From an aff. Roholtiella sp. LEGE 12411 (lineage in GTDB: Bacteria; Cyanobacteriota; Cyanobacteriia; Cyanobacteriales; Nostocaceae), in the NCBI RefSeq assembly GCF_015206995.1, contig NZ_JADEXR010000014.1, positions 1 to 64,000 on the forward strand: a DNA stretch of 64,000 bases, in the 5' to 3' direction. The translations under genes were made by a program, and so were the position numbers. Positions 47,487-57,754 of this stretch are shown here, piece after piece (the first letter of the stretch is position 1; each line of letters opens with the position of its first letter). The notes beneath the pieces are model-generated. The model was not told the DNA's origin. It ran no database searches and worked only from the letters and a program-made list of their open reading frames with translations.

Positions 47487-48791
47487 CTAAACAAGGACTT
47501 GTTGCCATTCCAAGCGATCTAGTGTGCGCGATCGCTCTAGGGCACGTTCAAAACTATCGAGTTTGGCGTCAATTGTCAAAGGTTCGCCAATATAGCCTTG
47601 GACTGCTTCTTGGGTTTTTAAACCATTGCCAGTGATGTAAACCACGGTAGTTTCATCTGGATCAATCTTGCCAGCTTCTACCAACTTTTTCAGCACAGCA
47701 ACAGTTGTACCACCAGCTGTTTCTGTAAAGATGCCTTCGGTTTCTGCCAGTAGCTTGATGCCTTCAATAATTTCTGAATCATTGACTGATTCAATATTAC
47801 CGCCAGTTTTCTTAGCTATATCCACAGCATAAATACCATCTGCTGGATTACCGATCGCGATCGACTTGGCAATTGTATTCGGTTTCACTGGCTTGATAAA
47901 GTCGCTATTCTCTTTGAATGCTTGGGCGATGGGGGAACAGCCTTCAGCCTGAGCACCGCTGAAACGGACATTCTTACCTTCTACCAAACCAACTTCCACG
48001 AATTCTTGGAAACCTTTGTAAATTTTGGTAAAGAGTGAACCAGAAGCCAGGGGAGCAACGATATGGTCAGGTAGCTGCCAACCTAGTTGTTCTGCAACTT
48101 CAAAGCCCAGAGTCTTGGAACCTTCGGAGTAGTAAGGACGCAGATTGATATTGACAAAACCCCAGCCGTATGTATTTGCAATTTCCGAACAGAGGCGATT
48201 TACCTGATCGTAGTTGCCCTTGACAGACATGAGGGTAGGACTATATATCAAGCTACCTAGAACTTTACCAGCTTCCAAATCTGCGGGGATGAATACACAG
48301 CAGTCTAAACCGGCGTAAGCGGCGATCGCAGCTGTGGAATTTGCCAAGTTACCTGTACTGGCACAGGAAACTGTGGAAAAGCCCAACTCTCGCGCCCGGG
48401 AGAGGGCGACTGACACCACCCGGTCTTTAAAGCTGAGGGTGGGCATATTAACGGCATCATTTTTTATATAAAGCTTGTTTAAACCTAGGCGACGGGCAAG
48501 ACGGTGGGAACGAACCAAGGGAGTCATACCAGTTCCCACGTCTATTACGTTGTCAGTGGCCACAGGCAAAAAGGGACGATAGCGCCAAATGGAATTTGGC
48601 CCGGCTTGGATTGTTTCACGGGTGACAGTAAGACGTAGAGCGCTGTAGTCATATTTGACTTCTAACGGCCCAAAGCATAACTCACAAACGTTTTTGGCTT
48701 TGAGTTCATATTCAGCACCACATTCCTTACACTTTAAGGCTTGAAAGGTAGCAGTGGTGGTTTGGTTTTGGGTCGTTACTGCTTGAGTCAT
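47487..48791 (-). CDS. thrC: Threonine synthase
   Basis: The 434-residue PLP enzyme has an N-terminal zinc-ribbon-like segment (CKECGAEY and CELCFGPL, residues about 20-42), the PLP lysine in TLSFKDRVV, the phosphate-binding SCASTGNLANSTAA and TGNGLKT near the C-terminus. It converts O-phosphohomoserine to threonine. ATG 48791 is used. It is followed by the MoaD-like gene. Two hairpins lie 67-115 bp upstream of its start. Confidence 0.93.
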   Translation of the reverse strand: MTQAVTTQNQTTTATFQALKCKECGAEYELKAKNVCELCFGPLEVKYDYSALRLTVTRETIQAGPNSIWRYRPFLPVATDNVIDVGTGMTPLVRSHRLARRLGLNKLYIKNDAVNMPTLSFKDRVVSVALSRARELGFSTVSCASTGNLANSTAAIAAYAGLDCCVFIPADLEAGKVLGSLIYSPTLMSVKGNYDQVNRLCSEIANTYGWGFVNINLRPYYSEGSKTLGFEVAEQLGWQLPDHIVAPLASGSLFTKIYKGFQEFVEVGLVEGKNVRFSGAQAEGCSPIAQAFKENSDFIKPVKPNTIAKSIAIGNPADGIYAVDIAKKTGGNIESVNDSEIIEGIKLLAETEGIFTETAGGTTVAVLKKLVEAGKIDPDETTVVYITGNGLKTQEAVQGYIGEPLTIDAKLDSFERALERSRTLDRLEWQQVLV

Positions 48792-48857
48792 AAACTAGCT
48801 TTCCCTGTTTGTCCTTCGACTGTCGCCTGATAGTAACACGAGCCAAAATACTAGTCA

Positions 48858-48906
48858 AACATACCCGACAAAAATGGTCGGGTATGTTGATCACCAAAAA
48901 AGGTGA
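48858..48906. promoter_or_regulatory. Two tandem inverted repeats in the divergent thrC-ispH region
   Basis: A perfect 12-bp inverted repeat, AACATACCCGAC (48858-48869) with GTCGGGTATGTT (48877-48888), is followed by TCACC (48891-48895) with GGTGA (48902-48906). They lie 67 bp from the thrC start and about 190 bp from ispH. They could be an operator or RNA hairpins in the thrC leader. Confidence 0.5.
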
Positions 48907-49098
48907 GTTAGAACTTTCATAAAAACGCCAGAATAAGCAAATTTTTGTTCCAATTTCCTGCGTTGTTGTCAAAAACCTACACTTGTCACTCCCCACTCTT
49001 GATTAAGAACAAATAAGATGTTTGAACAAAACTCTGTATAAATCGCGTCTTGGCACGAGAAAATAAACAATAGTGATTTAATTAAGTTGACAAATCTA

Positions 49099-50307
49099 AT
49101 GGATACAAAAGCTTTTAAGCGTACGCTGCAACATTCAGAAAATTACAATCGTAAGGGGTTCGGTCATCAAGCAGAAGTTACCACCCAGTTGCAATCCGAG
49201 TATCAAAGTAACTTGATTCAGGAAATTCGCGATCGCAACTACATCCTACAACGCGGTGATGTCACGATCCGCCTAGCGCAGGCTTTTGGCTTTTGCTGGG
49301 GTGTAGAACGCGCTGTGGCGATCGCCTATGAAACCCGTCAGCACTTCCCTACTGAACGCATTTGGATTACTAATGAGATTATTCACAATCCTTCTGTGAA
49401 TAAACGGATACAGGAGATGGAAGTAGAATTCATCCCCGTTGAAGCAAACCAAAAAGATTTTTCTGTTGTCGCCACTGGTGATGTAGTTATATTGCCTGCT
49501 TTCGGGGCTAGCGTCCAAGAAATGCAGATACTTCACAATCAAGGCTGCAAAATTGTCGATACAACTTGTCCTTGGGTATCTAAAGTTTGGAATACAGTAG
49601 AGAAGCACAAAAAAGTCGATTACACTTCAATAATTCACGGCAAATATAAGCATGAAGAAACTGTCGCTACTAGCTCCTTTGCTGGCAAATATTTAATTGT
49701 GCTAAATTTGCAGGAAGCAGAATATGTTGCTAAATATATTCTCAATGGTGGAAACCGTGATGAATTTCTAACTAAATTCGCTAAAGCTTGTTCAGCAGGA
49801 TTTGACCCTGATCAAGATTTACAACGGGTTGGTATTGCTAACCAAACCACAATGCTCAAAGGCGAAACTGAGCAGATTGGGAAGTTGTTTGAGCATACTA
49901 TGTTACAGAAGTATGGCCCCACCGAATTAAATCAGCATTTCCAAAGTTTCAACACTATCTGTGACGCCACCCAAGAACGACAAGATGCAATGTTGGAGTT
50001 GGTGCAACATAATCTCGATTTGATAGTAGTAATTGGTGGTTTGAATTCATCGAATACTACTCAATTACAGCAGATTGCTTTTGACCGGGGAATTCCTTCC
50101 TATCATATTGATACCGTTGAGCGAATTCAATCAGAATATTCCATTGAACATCGACACTTAAATGGGCAGTTAGTAATCACAAAAAATTGGTTGCCTGTTG
50201 GAGAAATTGTTGTAGGAATTACTTCTGGTGCATCTACACCTGATAAAGTGGTAGAAGATGTAATTAAGAAAATTTTTGATTTAAAGCCGACAACATCGGT
50301 GGTTTAA
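49099..50307 (+). CDS. ispH: 4-hydroxy-3-methylbut-2-enyl diphosphate reductase
   Basis: The 402-residue enzyme begins [22 protein letters not shown], the long N-terminus of cyanobacterial and plant IspH. The three cluster-binding cysteines are in [18 protein letters not shown] and [10 protein letters not shown]. It carries out the last step of the MEP pathway, giving IPP and DMAPP for carotenoids, chlorophyll and quinones. ATG 49099 is preferred over a TTG at 49087 from family comparison. Confidence 0.95.
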   Translation: MDTKAFKRTLQHSENYNRKGFGHQAEVTTQLQSEYQSNLIQEIRDRNYILQRGDVTIRLAQAFGFCWGVERAVAIAYETRQHFPTERIWITNEIIHNPSVNKRIQEMEVEFIPVEANQKDFSVVATGDVVILPAFGASVQEMQILHNQGCKIVDTTCPWVSKVWNTVEKHKKVDYTSIIHGKYKHEETVATSSFAGKYLIVLNLQEAEYVAKYILNGGNRDEFLTKFAKACSAGFDPDQDLQRVGIANQTTMLKGETEQIGKLFEHTMLQKYGPTELNQHFQSFNTICDATQERQDAMLELVQHNLDLIVVIGGLNSSNTTQLQQIAFDRGIPSYHIDTVERIQSEYSIEHRHLNGQLVITKNWLPVGEIVVGITSGASTPDKVVEDVIKKIFDLKPTTSVV

Positions 50308-50421
50308 GCAAAAGCTCACCCCTGTTTAAACTTCTTGCCAAAGCGCTTAAATTGTCATGTTGAGCAATGCCTAGGTTGGGCTACGCCTACGCTAAAAGTA
50401 TTCCTGTACTCTTACGGATAA

Positions 50422-50451
50422 GTAGGGTGAGCATTGCAATACTCACCCTAC
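50422..50451. terminator. Palindrome downstream of ispH
   Basis: Perfect 10-bp arms GTAGGGTGAG (50422-50431) and CTCACCCTAC (50442-50451) with loop CATTGCAATA. No clear T-run follows, so termination is uncertain. The sequence is a relative of the palindrome at 16655-16681. The rest of the 50308-50566 gap shows no gene. Confidence 0.5.
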
Positions 50452-50566
50452 AAGCAAAGAACTATTTGCTGTAGTCTGCTTCATAAGTTGCACTCATAAC
50501 GAAAGATAAAAATCTACCTTGCTATAGCCATAGCCTCATACCCGATTTTTAAAACAACTGTTTATA

Positions 50567-50697
50567 AGCTGTTACGCAAATAAAATTGTATATTTCGCGC
50601 TGAGGTTGTCAAGAGTCAAAAGTCCACAGTCAAAGGCTAGCTTGGACTTTTGACAGCCTAAACGCTCATAATATGCAAGTTTATTTGCGTAACAGCT
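50567..50697. repeat. MITE-like element with 18-bp terminal inverted repeats
   Basis: AGCTGTTACGCAAATAAA (50567-50584) is repeated in inverted orientation, without mismatch, at 50680-50697. Inside is a perfect 12-bp inverted repeat, GTCAAAAGTCCA (50615-50626) with TGGACTTTTGAC (50643-50654). No coding capacity. Thirty-four bases at 50645-50678 recur at 60267-60300 with two differences. Confidence 0.85.
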
Positions 50698-50752
50698 GAT
50701 GTTTGTTGATTGTAGTTAGGTGAGAAGTTCAGAACAAGTTTTGAGATTACTA

Positions 50753-51436
50753 CTATTCTAGAATTAAGTCGCTTTTAATGAACCGTTTTTGTAAAGCAAC
50801 AACAACAGCGGCCTGGCGATCGCCCACTTTTAGCTTATGTAAAATAGCATGAACATGCACCCGGACTGTTCCAGGTGTAATGTAGAGTGCAAGAGCAATT
50901 TCTTGATTAGTTTTTCCTGCTGCTAGCAACGATAGGATTTCCTGTTCGCGGTGGGTTAGAGGATTTGCAGGTGTTAAAAGGTTTGTGATCTCAGACTGAG
51001 ACGGAGCAGATGCAAAGGTGGAGCGAATTTCTTTGGTTGCGGTTTCATCCCACCACGATGCACCAGCAGCGACAGAACGGAGTGCCAAAACTAATTTTTC
51101 CGCAGCAACTCCTTTGAGGCAATAGCCTTGAGCGCCTACCTCGATCAAACGTGTAATCATGGATTTTTGAGAATGAGAAGTTAAAACTAAGATTGGCAGA
51201 TGAGGATTTTGCTGCTTGATTTGTCTACACGCTTCAATTCCTCCGATTCCTGGCAATCCCACGTCTAACAGTACTACATCAAGAGGAATCTGATTGGCTA
51301 ATTCAATAGCTGTTTCACCATCTTCAGCCTCAGCCATAATCTCTAACCCAGTTTCTTGTTGCAACCGCACACGCAAACCTAGACGGAATAGTTCATCATC
51401 CTCAACTAGGAGAATTTTGATTGGGGTAAGAGGCAT
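50753..51436 (-). CDS. LuxR/NarL-type response regulator next to kdp
   Basis: The 227-residue protein has a receiver (about 6-122; acidic residues in LVEDDE, phospho-acceptor D58 in VVLLDVGLP) and a LuxR-type DNA-binding domain (about 155-220; LTHREQEILSLLAAGKTNQEIALALYI). It starts 1 bp after the stop of the histidine kinase gene at 51438-52541, so the two form one operon and almost surely one signalling pair. The operon is divergent from kdpABFC, suggesting control of potassium uptake; the usual KdpE has an OmpR-type DNA-binding domain instead. Confidence 0.88.
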   Translation of the reverse strand: MPLTPIKILLVEDDELFRLGLRVRLQQETGLEIMAEAEDGETAIELANQIPLDVVLLDVGLPGIGGIEACRQIKQQNPHLPILVLTSHSQKSMITRLIEVGAQGYCLKGVAAEKLVLALRSVAAGASWWDETATKEIRSTFASAPSQSEITNLLTPANPLTHREQEILSLLAAGKTNQEIALALYITPGTVRVHVHAILHKLKVGDRQAAVVVALQKRFIKSDLILE

Positions 51437-51437
51437 C

Positions 51438-52541
51438 TCACGAAGCTAGAGAGGATTGAAGTGGATAAACGGGAAGTTTAAAGGCAAAGATAGCACCAGT
51501 AGGTACTCTGTTCTTTGCCCAGATTATACCGCCATGCGCTTCAATAATTTGGCGAGCTAGGTAAAGCCCCAACCCAGAGCCTTTGCCTTGGCGGTCGCTA
51601 TTTCCCTGATAAAATCGCTCAAATAAGTGGGGGAACTCTTCAGGTTGGATACCCGCACCCGTATCTAAAATTTTGACAACTTGATAGGACGTTTGGGCTA
51701 CTAACACGATTTTAACACCGTCACCACGCCGGGAATGGTTGATGGCATTCACTAGGAGATTAGTAAAAACTCGTTGTAGTTGTAGGGCATCACCCTTAAC
51801 CCATAGTGATTGCCGCCAATCAGAGTCACCATAGCTAAACGAGAAATAAACGCGACGATTTGCAGCTAACTCAGTGAGGGTACTAGCTGTTTCCTCAGCT
51901 AGGATAACTAAATTCACAGGTGCTAAGTCAAGCTTTAAGCCTTCAGTATCATTACGATAGACATCCAGCAAGGTTTCTAGGAGTTGTAGGGAAGTCTTAT
52001 GGCTGCGTGCCATCGTTGCTAAAACTTTCTGCTGTGCTGGCAAGACTGCACCAAACTTTTCTTGTTGAAAGGCGTTGAGAGCTTCAATCGCTCCCAGCAG
52101 CGGCGTTTTCAAATCGTGGGTGAGCGTGGAAGCAAAGTCTTCTCGTAATCTGACTAATTCCTCTTGTGCTTCTAGCTTTGCCCTAGTCAGAGCGATCGCT
52201 TCTTCGGAACGACGTAGGCGATCGCTTAAAATACCTGTGACAATCAATGCCATTGCTGCGATCGCTCTACTTGCAAGTAGAGAAGCCTTGATCACTTCAC
52301 CTCCTGGCACTACAAGATTCAACATGATTAAGCACACAGAAATCAGAGTGGCTTGAAAGGTGGCAAGCCTCCCTAACCAAGAATTTGCCAACAAAATCGG
52401 CCCCGTGTAGAGATACCCGAATACATATTCGTTGGGAGTTGAAAACTCTAGAACTAAAACAATTATAAATAAACTGATAATGAGCAAAGATTTGCCCCAA
52501 AACAATTTTCTATCCACTAATTCAGCTTTTAAAGTTCCCAT
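51438..52541 (-). CDS. Membrane sensor histidine kinase next to kdp
   Basis: The 367-residue protein has about four closely packed membrane helices (about 16-107), no sizeable extracytoplasmic domain, a short coiled linker, a HisKA domain with phospho-acceptor H142 in STLTHDLKTP, and an ATPase domain with NLLVNAINHS, DTGAGI, LFERFYQG and GSGLGLYLA motifs. The four-helix sensor recalls the DUF4118 part of KdpD but lacks KdpD's N-terminal KdpD and Usp domains. Divergent from kdpA with a 399-bp shared gap. Role in potassium sensing is inferred from position. Confidence 0.88.
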   Translation of the reverse strand: MGTLKAELVDRKLFWGKSLLIISLFIIVLVLEFSTPNEYVFGYLYTGPILLANSWLGRLATFQATLISVCLIMLNLVVPGGEVIKASLLASRAIAAMALIVTGILSDRLRRSEEAIALTRAKLEAQEELVRLREDFASTLTHDLKTPLLGAIEALNAFQQEKFGAVLPAQQKVLATMARSHKTSLQLLETLLDVYRNDTEGLKLDLAPVNLVILAEETASTLTELAANRRVYFSFSYGDSDWRQSLWVKGDALQLQRVFTNLLVNAINHSRRGDGVKIVLVAQTSYQVVKILDTGAGIQPEEFPHLFERFYQGNSDRQGKGSGLGLYLARQIIEAHGGIIWAKNRVPTGAIFAFKLPVYPLQSSLAS

Positions 52542-52940
52542 ATTATAAATAATTATTGCTATCAGTTTTTACTGGAAATTTTAATTATATTTATTTGATT
52601 TTCTTTTATATACTACATTTTTTGCTTTAAAAAATACCGTTTATACAAAAATATATGCAGATATATAAGGTAAGTAAACGCCATAAACGTATTCTGTATG
52701 AAAATAAATTTTTTTGAGCAAATAACTAAACTGTTTTTATATCTACTATTACTTGTTTTCTACCCAGAAGTAACTCATAATTCAATTTAATACTAATAAA
52801 AAAAAACAGGATTATTTAGTTATGCTGAGTGCGAAAATGCGGCTAGTGAATCAACTTCACAAGTGCGAGAAGTCCGATATAAGAATCCGGTTTTAATATT
52901 GAATAAAAAACTAAGAAATAATTGGGAGCTTTTCTAATTC
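52542..52940. promoter_or_regulatory. Divergent control region between the sensor kinase operon and kdpA
   Basis: A strongly AT-rich 399-bp stretch without a gene. It should hold the promoters of the two-component operon and the kdp operon. No clear operator repeats were found by eye. Confidence 0.5.
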
Positions 52941-54650
52941 ATGTTACAAGGATGGATTCAAATTGCCATAACGTTACTTGTTGTCATAGCAACTACTCCC
53001 TTTTTCGGGAGATATATGGCTAACGTCTTTATGGAAGAGAGAACGTTACTCGACCCGATAATAAATCCGCTAGAACGAGCCATTTATGGCTTTAGTGCGG
53101 TGCGATCGCCTACGGCGGGGGGTAGCCCATCGCAAGATGAAATGACTGGGTGGCAATATGCCAAAGCTGTGCTGTATAGCAATCTCATTATGGGGATTTG
53201 GGTTTACCTTATCTTGATGACTCAAGGATGGTTAGCACTTAATCCTACAGGGTTAGGTGGGCCCAGTTGGGATACAGCGCTGCACACCACTTTTTCCTTC
53301 CTCACTAACACAGACCAGCAGCACTATTCTGGCGAGACGACCCTTAGCTATGCCAGCCAAACTTTTGCGCTTGGTTTTCTAATGTTCACATCGGCGGCAA
53401 CAGGTTTATCTGTAGGCATCGCCTTCATTCGCGGTTTAACTGGCAGACCTTTGGGCAACTTTTACACTGACCTCATCAGGTCAATCACTCGAATATTGCT
53501 CCCCATGTCTATTATTGGGGGATTGTTGTTAATCTTAGCGGGTGTGCCAGAAACCTTAGCAGGCCCAGCAACAGCAACCACCCTAGAAGGCACAACTCAG
53601 GTAATTGCCCGTGGCCCAATTGCCCACTTCGAGATTATTAAACAAATTGGAGAGAATGGTGGCGGTTTTTTTGGCGCTAACTCTGCCCATCCCTTGGAAA
53701 ATCCCAATGGTTTCTCTAACCTGTTAGAGACTTGGGCAATGATTTCCATCCCCTCGGCGCTGATTTATACCTACGGTGTGTTTGCTAACAACCGCAAACA
53801 GGCTTGGTTAGTATTTTGGATGGTGTTTGTCATCTTTGTCTTTTTAGTAAGCATCGCAGCAGTAGGTGAGTTTCAAGGAAATCCCCTGGTTAATTCCTTC
53901 TTAGGAGGACAACAACCCAACTTAGAAGGAAAAGAAGTTCGATTTGGTTGGGCGCAAACAGCACTATGGGCGGTAATGACTACAGCAACAATGTGCGGTG
54001 CTGTAAATGGAATGCACGATTCTTTAATGCCGCCAGGTGGGTTTGCCACTCTGTTTAATATGTTCTTGCAAATCATCTGGGGAGGTCAGGGAACTGGCAC
54101 GGCGTACCTGTTTATCTACTTGATTTTGGCGGTGTTCCTCACTGGTTTAATGGTGGGACGAACCCCGGAATTTTTAGGGCGCAAAATCGAGAAAAAAGAA
54201 ATCGTTCTTGCCAGCGTCATCTTGTTAGTTCATCCCTTTGCCATTCTCATCCCTTGGGCGATCGTCTTTGGCTTTCCCGATACTCTGTCAGGCATTAGCA
54301 ACCCAGGTTTCCACGGCGTTTCGCAGGTGGTCTACGAATATGCTTCCGCAGCAGCCAACAACGGTTCTGGCTTTGAAGGATTAGGAGATAACACCCTCTG
54401 GTGGAATCTCAGCACCAGTGTCAGCATTTTGGCAGGACGTTATATCCCCATCATCGCCCTGCTACTCCTAGCAGATAGTATGTCCCGCAAGCAAGCTGTT
54501 CCTATGACCTCTGGTACTTTGAGAACCGATACTAGACTCTTCACTGGAGTTACAGGGGGCGTGATTTTGATTCTTGGTGCCCTCACCTTCTTCCCCGTAT
54601 TAGTTTTAGGCCCTCTGGCAGAAGCGTTTCAAATTGCCAGAGGCGGCTAA
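52941..54650 (+). CDS. kdpA: Potassium-transporting ATPase subunit A
   Basis: The 569-residue polytopic protein begins [35 protein letters not shown] and has the family segments [36 protein letters not shown] and NNGSGFEGL, which line the potassium selectivity filter. KdpA is the channel-like, potassium-binding subunit of the high-affinity Kdp P-type ATPase. Length agrees with E. coli (557). First gene of a four-gene operon. Confidence 0.97.
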   Translation: MLQGWIQIAITLLVVIATTPFFGRYMANVFMEERTLLDPIINPLERAIYGFSAVRSPTAGGSPSQDEMTGWQYAKAVLYSNLIMGIWVYLILMTQGWLALNPTGLGGPSWDTALHTTFSFLTNTDQQHYSGETTLSYASQTFALGFLMFTSAATGLSVGIAFIRGLTGRPLGNFYTDLIRSITRILLPMSIIGGLLLILAGVPETLAGPATATTLEGTTQVIARGPIAHFEIIKQIGENGGGFFGANSAHPLENPNGFSNLLETWAMISIPSALIYTYGVFANNRKQAWLVFWMVFVIFVFLVSIAAVGEFQGNPLVNSFLGGQQPNLEGKEVRFGWAQTALWAVMTTATMCGAVNGMHDSLMPPGGFATLFNMFLQIIWGGQGTGTAYLFIYLILAVFLTGLMVGRTPEFLGRKIEKKEIVLASVILLVHPFAILIPWAIVFGFPDTLSGISNPGFHGVSQVVYEYASAAANNGSGFEGLGDNTLWWNLSTSVSILAGRYIPIIALLLLADSMSRKQAVPMTSGTLRTDTRLFTGVTGGVILILGALTFFPVLVLGPLAEAFQIARGG

Positions 54651-54677
54651 ACAATTCAAAATATTCGTTCATTCAAA

Positions 54678-56747
54678 ATGGAATTATCAACTAAACCTCG
54701 ACAAGAACGCAAACATACGCCCAAAGCTAAAAATACAGGACTCTACTCTAGGGCTTTTCAGCAAGCATTCGTCAAGCTGCACCCACGGACGATGCTCAAG
54801 AACCCGGTGATGTTTTTGGTATGGGTAGGCACAATTATTACAGCGCTGCTAACAATTACACCCAATTTGTTTGGCAACATTCCCGGAGACAACCCACGAC
54901 TGTTTAATGGACTGATTACCTTTATTCTGTTCTTTACTGTTGTGTTTGCTAACTTTGCGGAAGCGATCGCTGAAGGACGGGGCAAAGCTCAAGCTGATGC
55001 TTTAAGAGCAACAAAATCTGATGTGACAGCACGTAAACTTCTCCCCGATGGCTCTATCCAAGAAATTAGCTCTACAGCCTTACGTCGCGGCGACCAAATC
55101 AAAGTAATTGCAGGCGACATCATCCCCGCCGATGGGGAGGTAGTTGCGGGGGTGGCTTCCGTTGATGAATCTGCTATTACCGGAGAGTCTGCACCAGTAT
55201 TGAAAGAACCAGGGTCAGACATTGCCAGTTCTGTTACTGGGGGAACGCGCATCACCTCTGATGAATTGGTGATTCGCGTTACGGCTGACCCTGGCAAAGG
55301 CTTTATTGACCGGATGATATCCCTAGTAGAAGGGGCTTCCCGGAGTAAAACTCCTAATGAAATCGCTTTGACGGTCTTGCTCGCAGTCCTGACGCAAGTA
55401 TTTTTAGTGGTGATTGCAACTCTGCCTACGGTTTCAGTCTACGTTAAATCACCAGTAAGTATTGCCATGTTGATAGCCTTGTTGGTGGCGCTGATTCCCA
55501 CCACAATTGGGGGATTATTAAGTGCGATCGGGATTGCCGGGATGGATAGAGTCGCCCAGTTTAACGTGATTGCTACTTCTGGACGTGCAGTAGAAGTCTG
55601 TGGGGATATTAATACGTTGGTATTAGATAAAACAGGCACGATTACTTTAGGGAACCGTTTGGCAGAAGAATTTATTCCTGTCAACGGTCATTCGCTAAAT
55701 GAAGTAGCGGAAGTTGCATTAGCATCTAGTGTTTTTGATGAAACTCCAGAAGGAAAATCTATCGTTAAACTTGCAGATAAATTAGGAGCAAGATTAGATT
55801 TCGACCCAAAACAGGCAGAAGGTATCGAATTTTCTGCCAAAACTCGCATGAGTGGCACTGACTTACCTAATGGCATACAAATTCGCAAGGGTGCTGTGGA
55901 TGCGATTAAAGGATTTGTCCGCTCCCGAAATGGACAATTAACTCCCGAATTGGATGCAGCCTACGAGCGAATTTCCCGATTGGGCGGAACTCCGTTAGCT
56001 ATATGTCAAAACGACAAAATCTACGGTGTGATTTATCTTAAAGACATCATTAAATCGGGCATCCGAGAACGGTTTGATCAAATGCGGCGTATGGGGATCA
56101 AAACCGTTATGCTTACCGGAGATAACCGTATCACTGCATCTGTGATTGCTCAAGAAGCTGGAGTCGATGACTTTATTGCTGAAGCTACTCCAGAAGACAA
56201 AATTGAGGTGATTCGTTCTGAACAAGGACAAGGCAAGTTAGTTGCTATGACTGGAGATGGTACTAACGATGCTCCAGCTTTGGCTCAGGCAAATGTCGGG
56301 GTGGCAATGAATTCGGGCACGCAAGCAGCGAAAGAGGCTGCTAATATGGTAGACCTGGATTCTGACCCCACGAAATTGATTGATATCGTCACTATTGGTA
56401 AGCAATTGCTGATTACCCGTGGCGCACTCACTACCTTTTCCATTGCTAACGATGTTGCCAAGTATTTCGCCATCATTCCCGCTATCTTCGCGGGTATTGG
56501 TGTTGGCAGTCTCAATATTATGGGTTTGGCAAGCCCCGAATCTGCGGTATTATCAGCACTGATTTACAATGCCTTGATTATTCCGGCGCTTATTCCCTTA
56601 GCGCTAACTGGTATCAAGTTTCGACCGTTAACGGCAGACCAACTTTTACAACGAAATATTTTCATTTATGGACTCGGTGGCGTTATTGCTCCCTTCATTG
56701 CCGTCAAAGTGATTGATGTACTGATTACTGCGGTTGGTTTGGCGTAA
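54678..56747 (+). CDS. kdpB: Potassium-transporting ATPase subunit B (P-type ATPase)
   Basis: The 689-residue protein has all P-type ATPase signatures: the actuator loop ITGESAP, the phosphorylation site [11 protein letters not shown] (Asp near residue 317), nucleotide-binding LTGDNRITA and the hinge [15 protein letters not shown]. KdpB hydrolyses ATP to drive potassium through KdpA. Length agrees with the family. The basic N-terminal extension (about 1-35, Lys/Arg-rich) is somewhat longer than in E. coli. 27 bp downstream of kdpA. Confidence 0.97.
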   Translation: MELSTKPRQERKHTPKAKNTGLYSRAFQQAFVKLHPRTMLKNPVMFLVWVGTIITALLTITPNLFGNIPGDNPRLFNGLITFILFFTVVFANFAEAIAEGRGKAQADALRATKSDVTARKLLPDGSIQEISSTALRRGDQIKVIAGDIIPADGEVVAGVASVDESAITGESAPVLKEPGSDIASSVTGGTRITSDELVIRVTADPGKGFIDRMISLVEGASRSKTPNEIALTVLLAVLTQVFLVVIATLPTVSVYVKSPVSIAMLIALLVALIPTTIGGLLSAIGIAGMDRVAQFNVIATSGRAVEVCGDINTLVLDKTGTITLGNRLAEEFIPVNGHSLNEVAEVALASSVFDETPEGKSIVKLADKLGARLDFDPKQAEGIEFSAKTRMSGTDLPNGIQIRKGAVDAIKGFVRSRNGQLTPELDAAYERISRLGGTPLAICQNDKIYGVIYLKDIIKSGIRERFDQMRRMGIKTVMLTGDNRITASVIAQEAGVDDFIAEATPEDKIEVIRSEQGQGKLVAMTGDGTNDAPALAQANVGVAMNSGTQAAKEAANMVDLDSDPTKLIDIVTIGKQLLITRGALTTFSIANDVAKYFAIIPAIFAGIGVGSLNIMGLASPESAVLSALIYNALIIPALIPLALTGIKFRPLTADQLLQRNIFIYGLGGVIAPFIAVKVIDVLITAVGLA

Positions 56748-56769
56748 TTAAAATTTGGAATTTGGAATT

Positions 56770-57009
56770 ATGGGATATTTACCACAAGATTTTTCTGAAG
56801 TGTTTGCCTTGGTAACTTCCAAACGAAATCGCATTCCGCTAAATCTATTTTTGCTTTTGTGCTTTAACGTGCTACTAGCACCAGCAGTACAGGCTGCAAC
56901 GCCAGGAGGCTCACGCTTTGCATCTTATGCCATTGCCCTCTTAGGACTTGTTACCCTCAGCCTGTGCGTTTATTTATTCGTTGTGATTTTTCAACCGGAG
57001 AAATTTTAA
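56770..57009 (+). CDS. Small Kdp membrane subunit (KdpF-like; called KdpG in Anabaena)
   Basis: A 79-residue protein with two hydrophobic helices (about 23-42 and 50-73); the second ends CVYLFVVIFQPEKF, which matches the end of KdpF, the small stabilising subunit of E. coli (29 residues). The extra N-terminal helix is a cyanobacterial extension; in Anabaena the ORF in this place has been named kdpG. ATG 56770 is chosen over TTG 56755. Its stop is immediately followed by the kdpC ATG (TAA-ATG), showing tight coupling. Confidence 0.82.
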   Translation: MGYLPQDFSEVFALVTSKRNRIPLNLFLLLCFNVLLAPAVQAATPGGSRFASYAIALLGLVTLSLCVYLFVVIFQPEKF

Positions 57010-57600
57010 ATGAGTCAGCTGCGCCAAATCAATAAAGCTATTCGTTCTACTTTTGCTCTGTGGGTACTAACGGCATTGCTGTATCCTCTGTTGATGCTGC
57101 TGTCTGGACAGATAGCGTTTTCCTTCCAGGCTAACGGCAGCTTACTCACCAATTCTCAAGGAAGAGTCGTTGGTTCAGCATTGATTGGTCAACCATTTAG
57201 AAGCGATCGCTACTTTTGGAGTCGTCCCAGCAGCATTGACTATAGTACCAAACCCGAAGTTGCCACCACAGGAACTTCAGGAGCCAGCAACCTGGCACCT
57301 AGCAATCCTGAACTCCTCAAACGCATTCAAAAAGAAGTAACCCAGCTCAAACAAGCTAATATTCAACCTACCGCCGATTTAGTTTATACCTCTGGCTCCG
57401 GTCTAGATCCACATATCAGCCCTGAAGCAGCCCAAGCACAAGTGCAGCACGTCTCAACTGCCCGCCGTATTGATCCAAACCAAATTCAAAAGCTCATAGA
57501 CAAAAACACTGATGGCAGATTCCTAAGTATTTTTGGCGAACCTGGAGTCAACGTCTTGAAACTGAATCTGGCATTAGACGCTTTGCAACCCAATCTTTAG
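57010..57600 (+). CDS. kdpC: Potassium-transporting ATPase subunit C
   Basis: The 196-residue protein has one N-terminal membrane helix (about 14-36) and the signature VGSALIGQPFRSDRYFWSRPSS, then LDPHISPEAAQAQV and DPNQIQKLIDKNTDGRFL. KdpC is the periplasmic-side subunit joining KdpA and KdpB. Length agrees with the family. It is the last gene of the operon; no KdpD sensor follows, in contrast to some cyanobacterial kdp operons. Confidence 0.96.
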   Translation: MSQLRQINKAIRSTFALWVLTALLYPLLMLLSGQIAFSFQANGSLLTNSQGRVVGSALIGQPFRSDRYFWSRPSSIDYSTKPEVATTGTSGASNLAPSNPELLKRIQKEVTQLKQANIQPTADLVYTSGSGLDPHISPEAAQAQVQHVSTARRIDPNQIQKLIDKNTDGRFLSIFGEPGVNVLKLNLALDALQPNL

Positions 57601-57754
57601 CTTTCCAAGGTTTATTCCTGATTCATGTTTCATCCCTCTAATCCCTCCCCTGACCAATAGTTTCACGGCAGGCAAGCCCCTAAATTCTCAGGGGTTTTCA
57701 GCATTTTCCTTATAACAAAAATCTTGCTAAACGAGTATGTGTAAGGTAACATAG

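Noticed and set aside
50753-52541. Naming the kinase/regulator pair kdpD and kdpE
   Set aside because: The kinase lacks the KdpD and Usp domains and the regulator has a LuxR rather than an OmpR-type DNA-binding domain.
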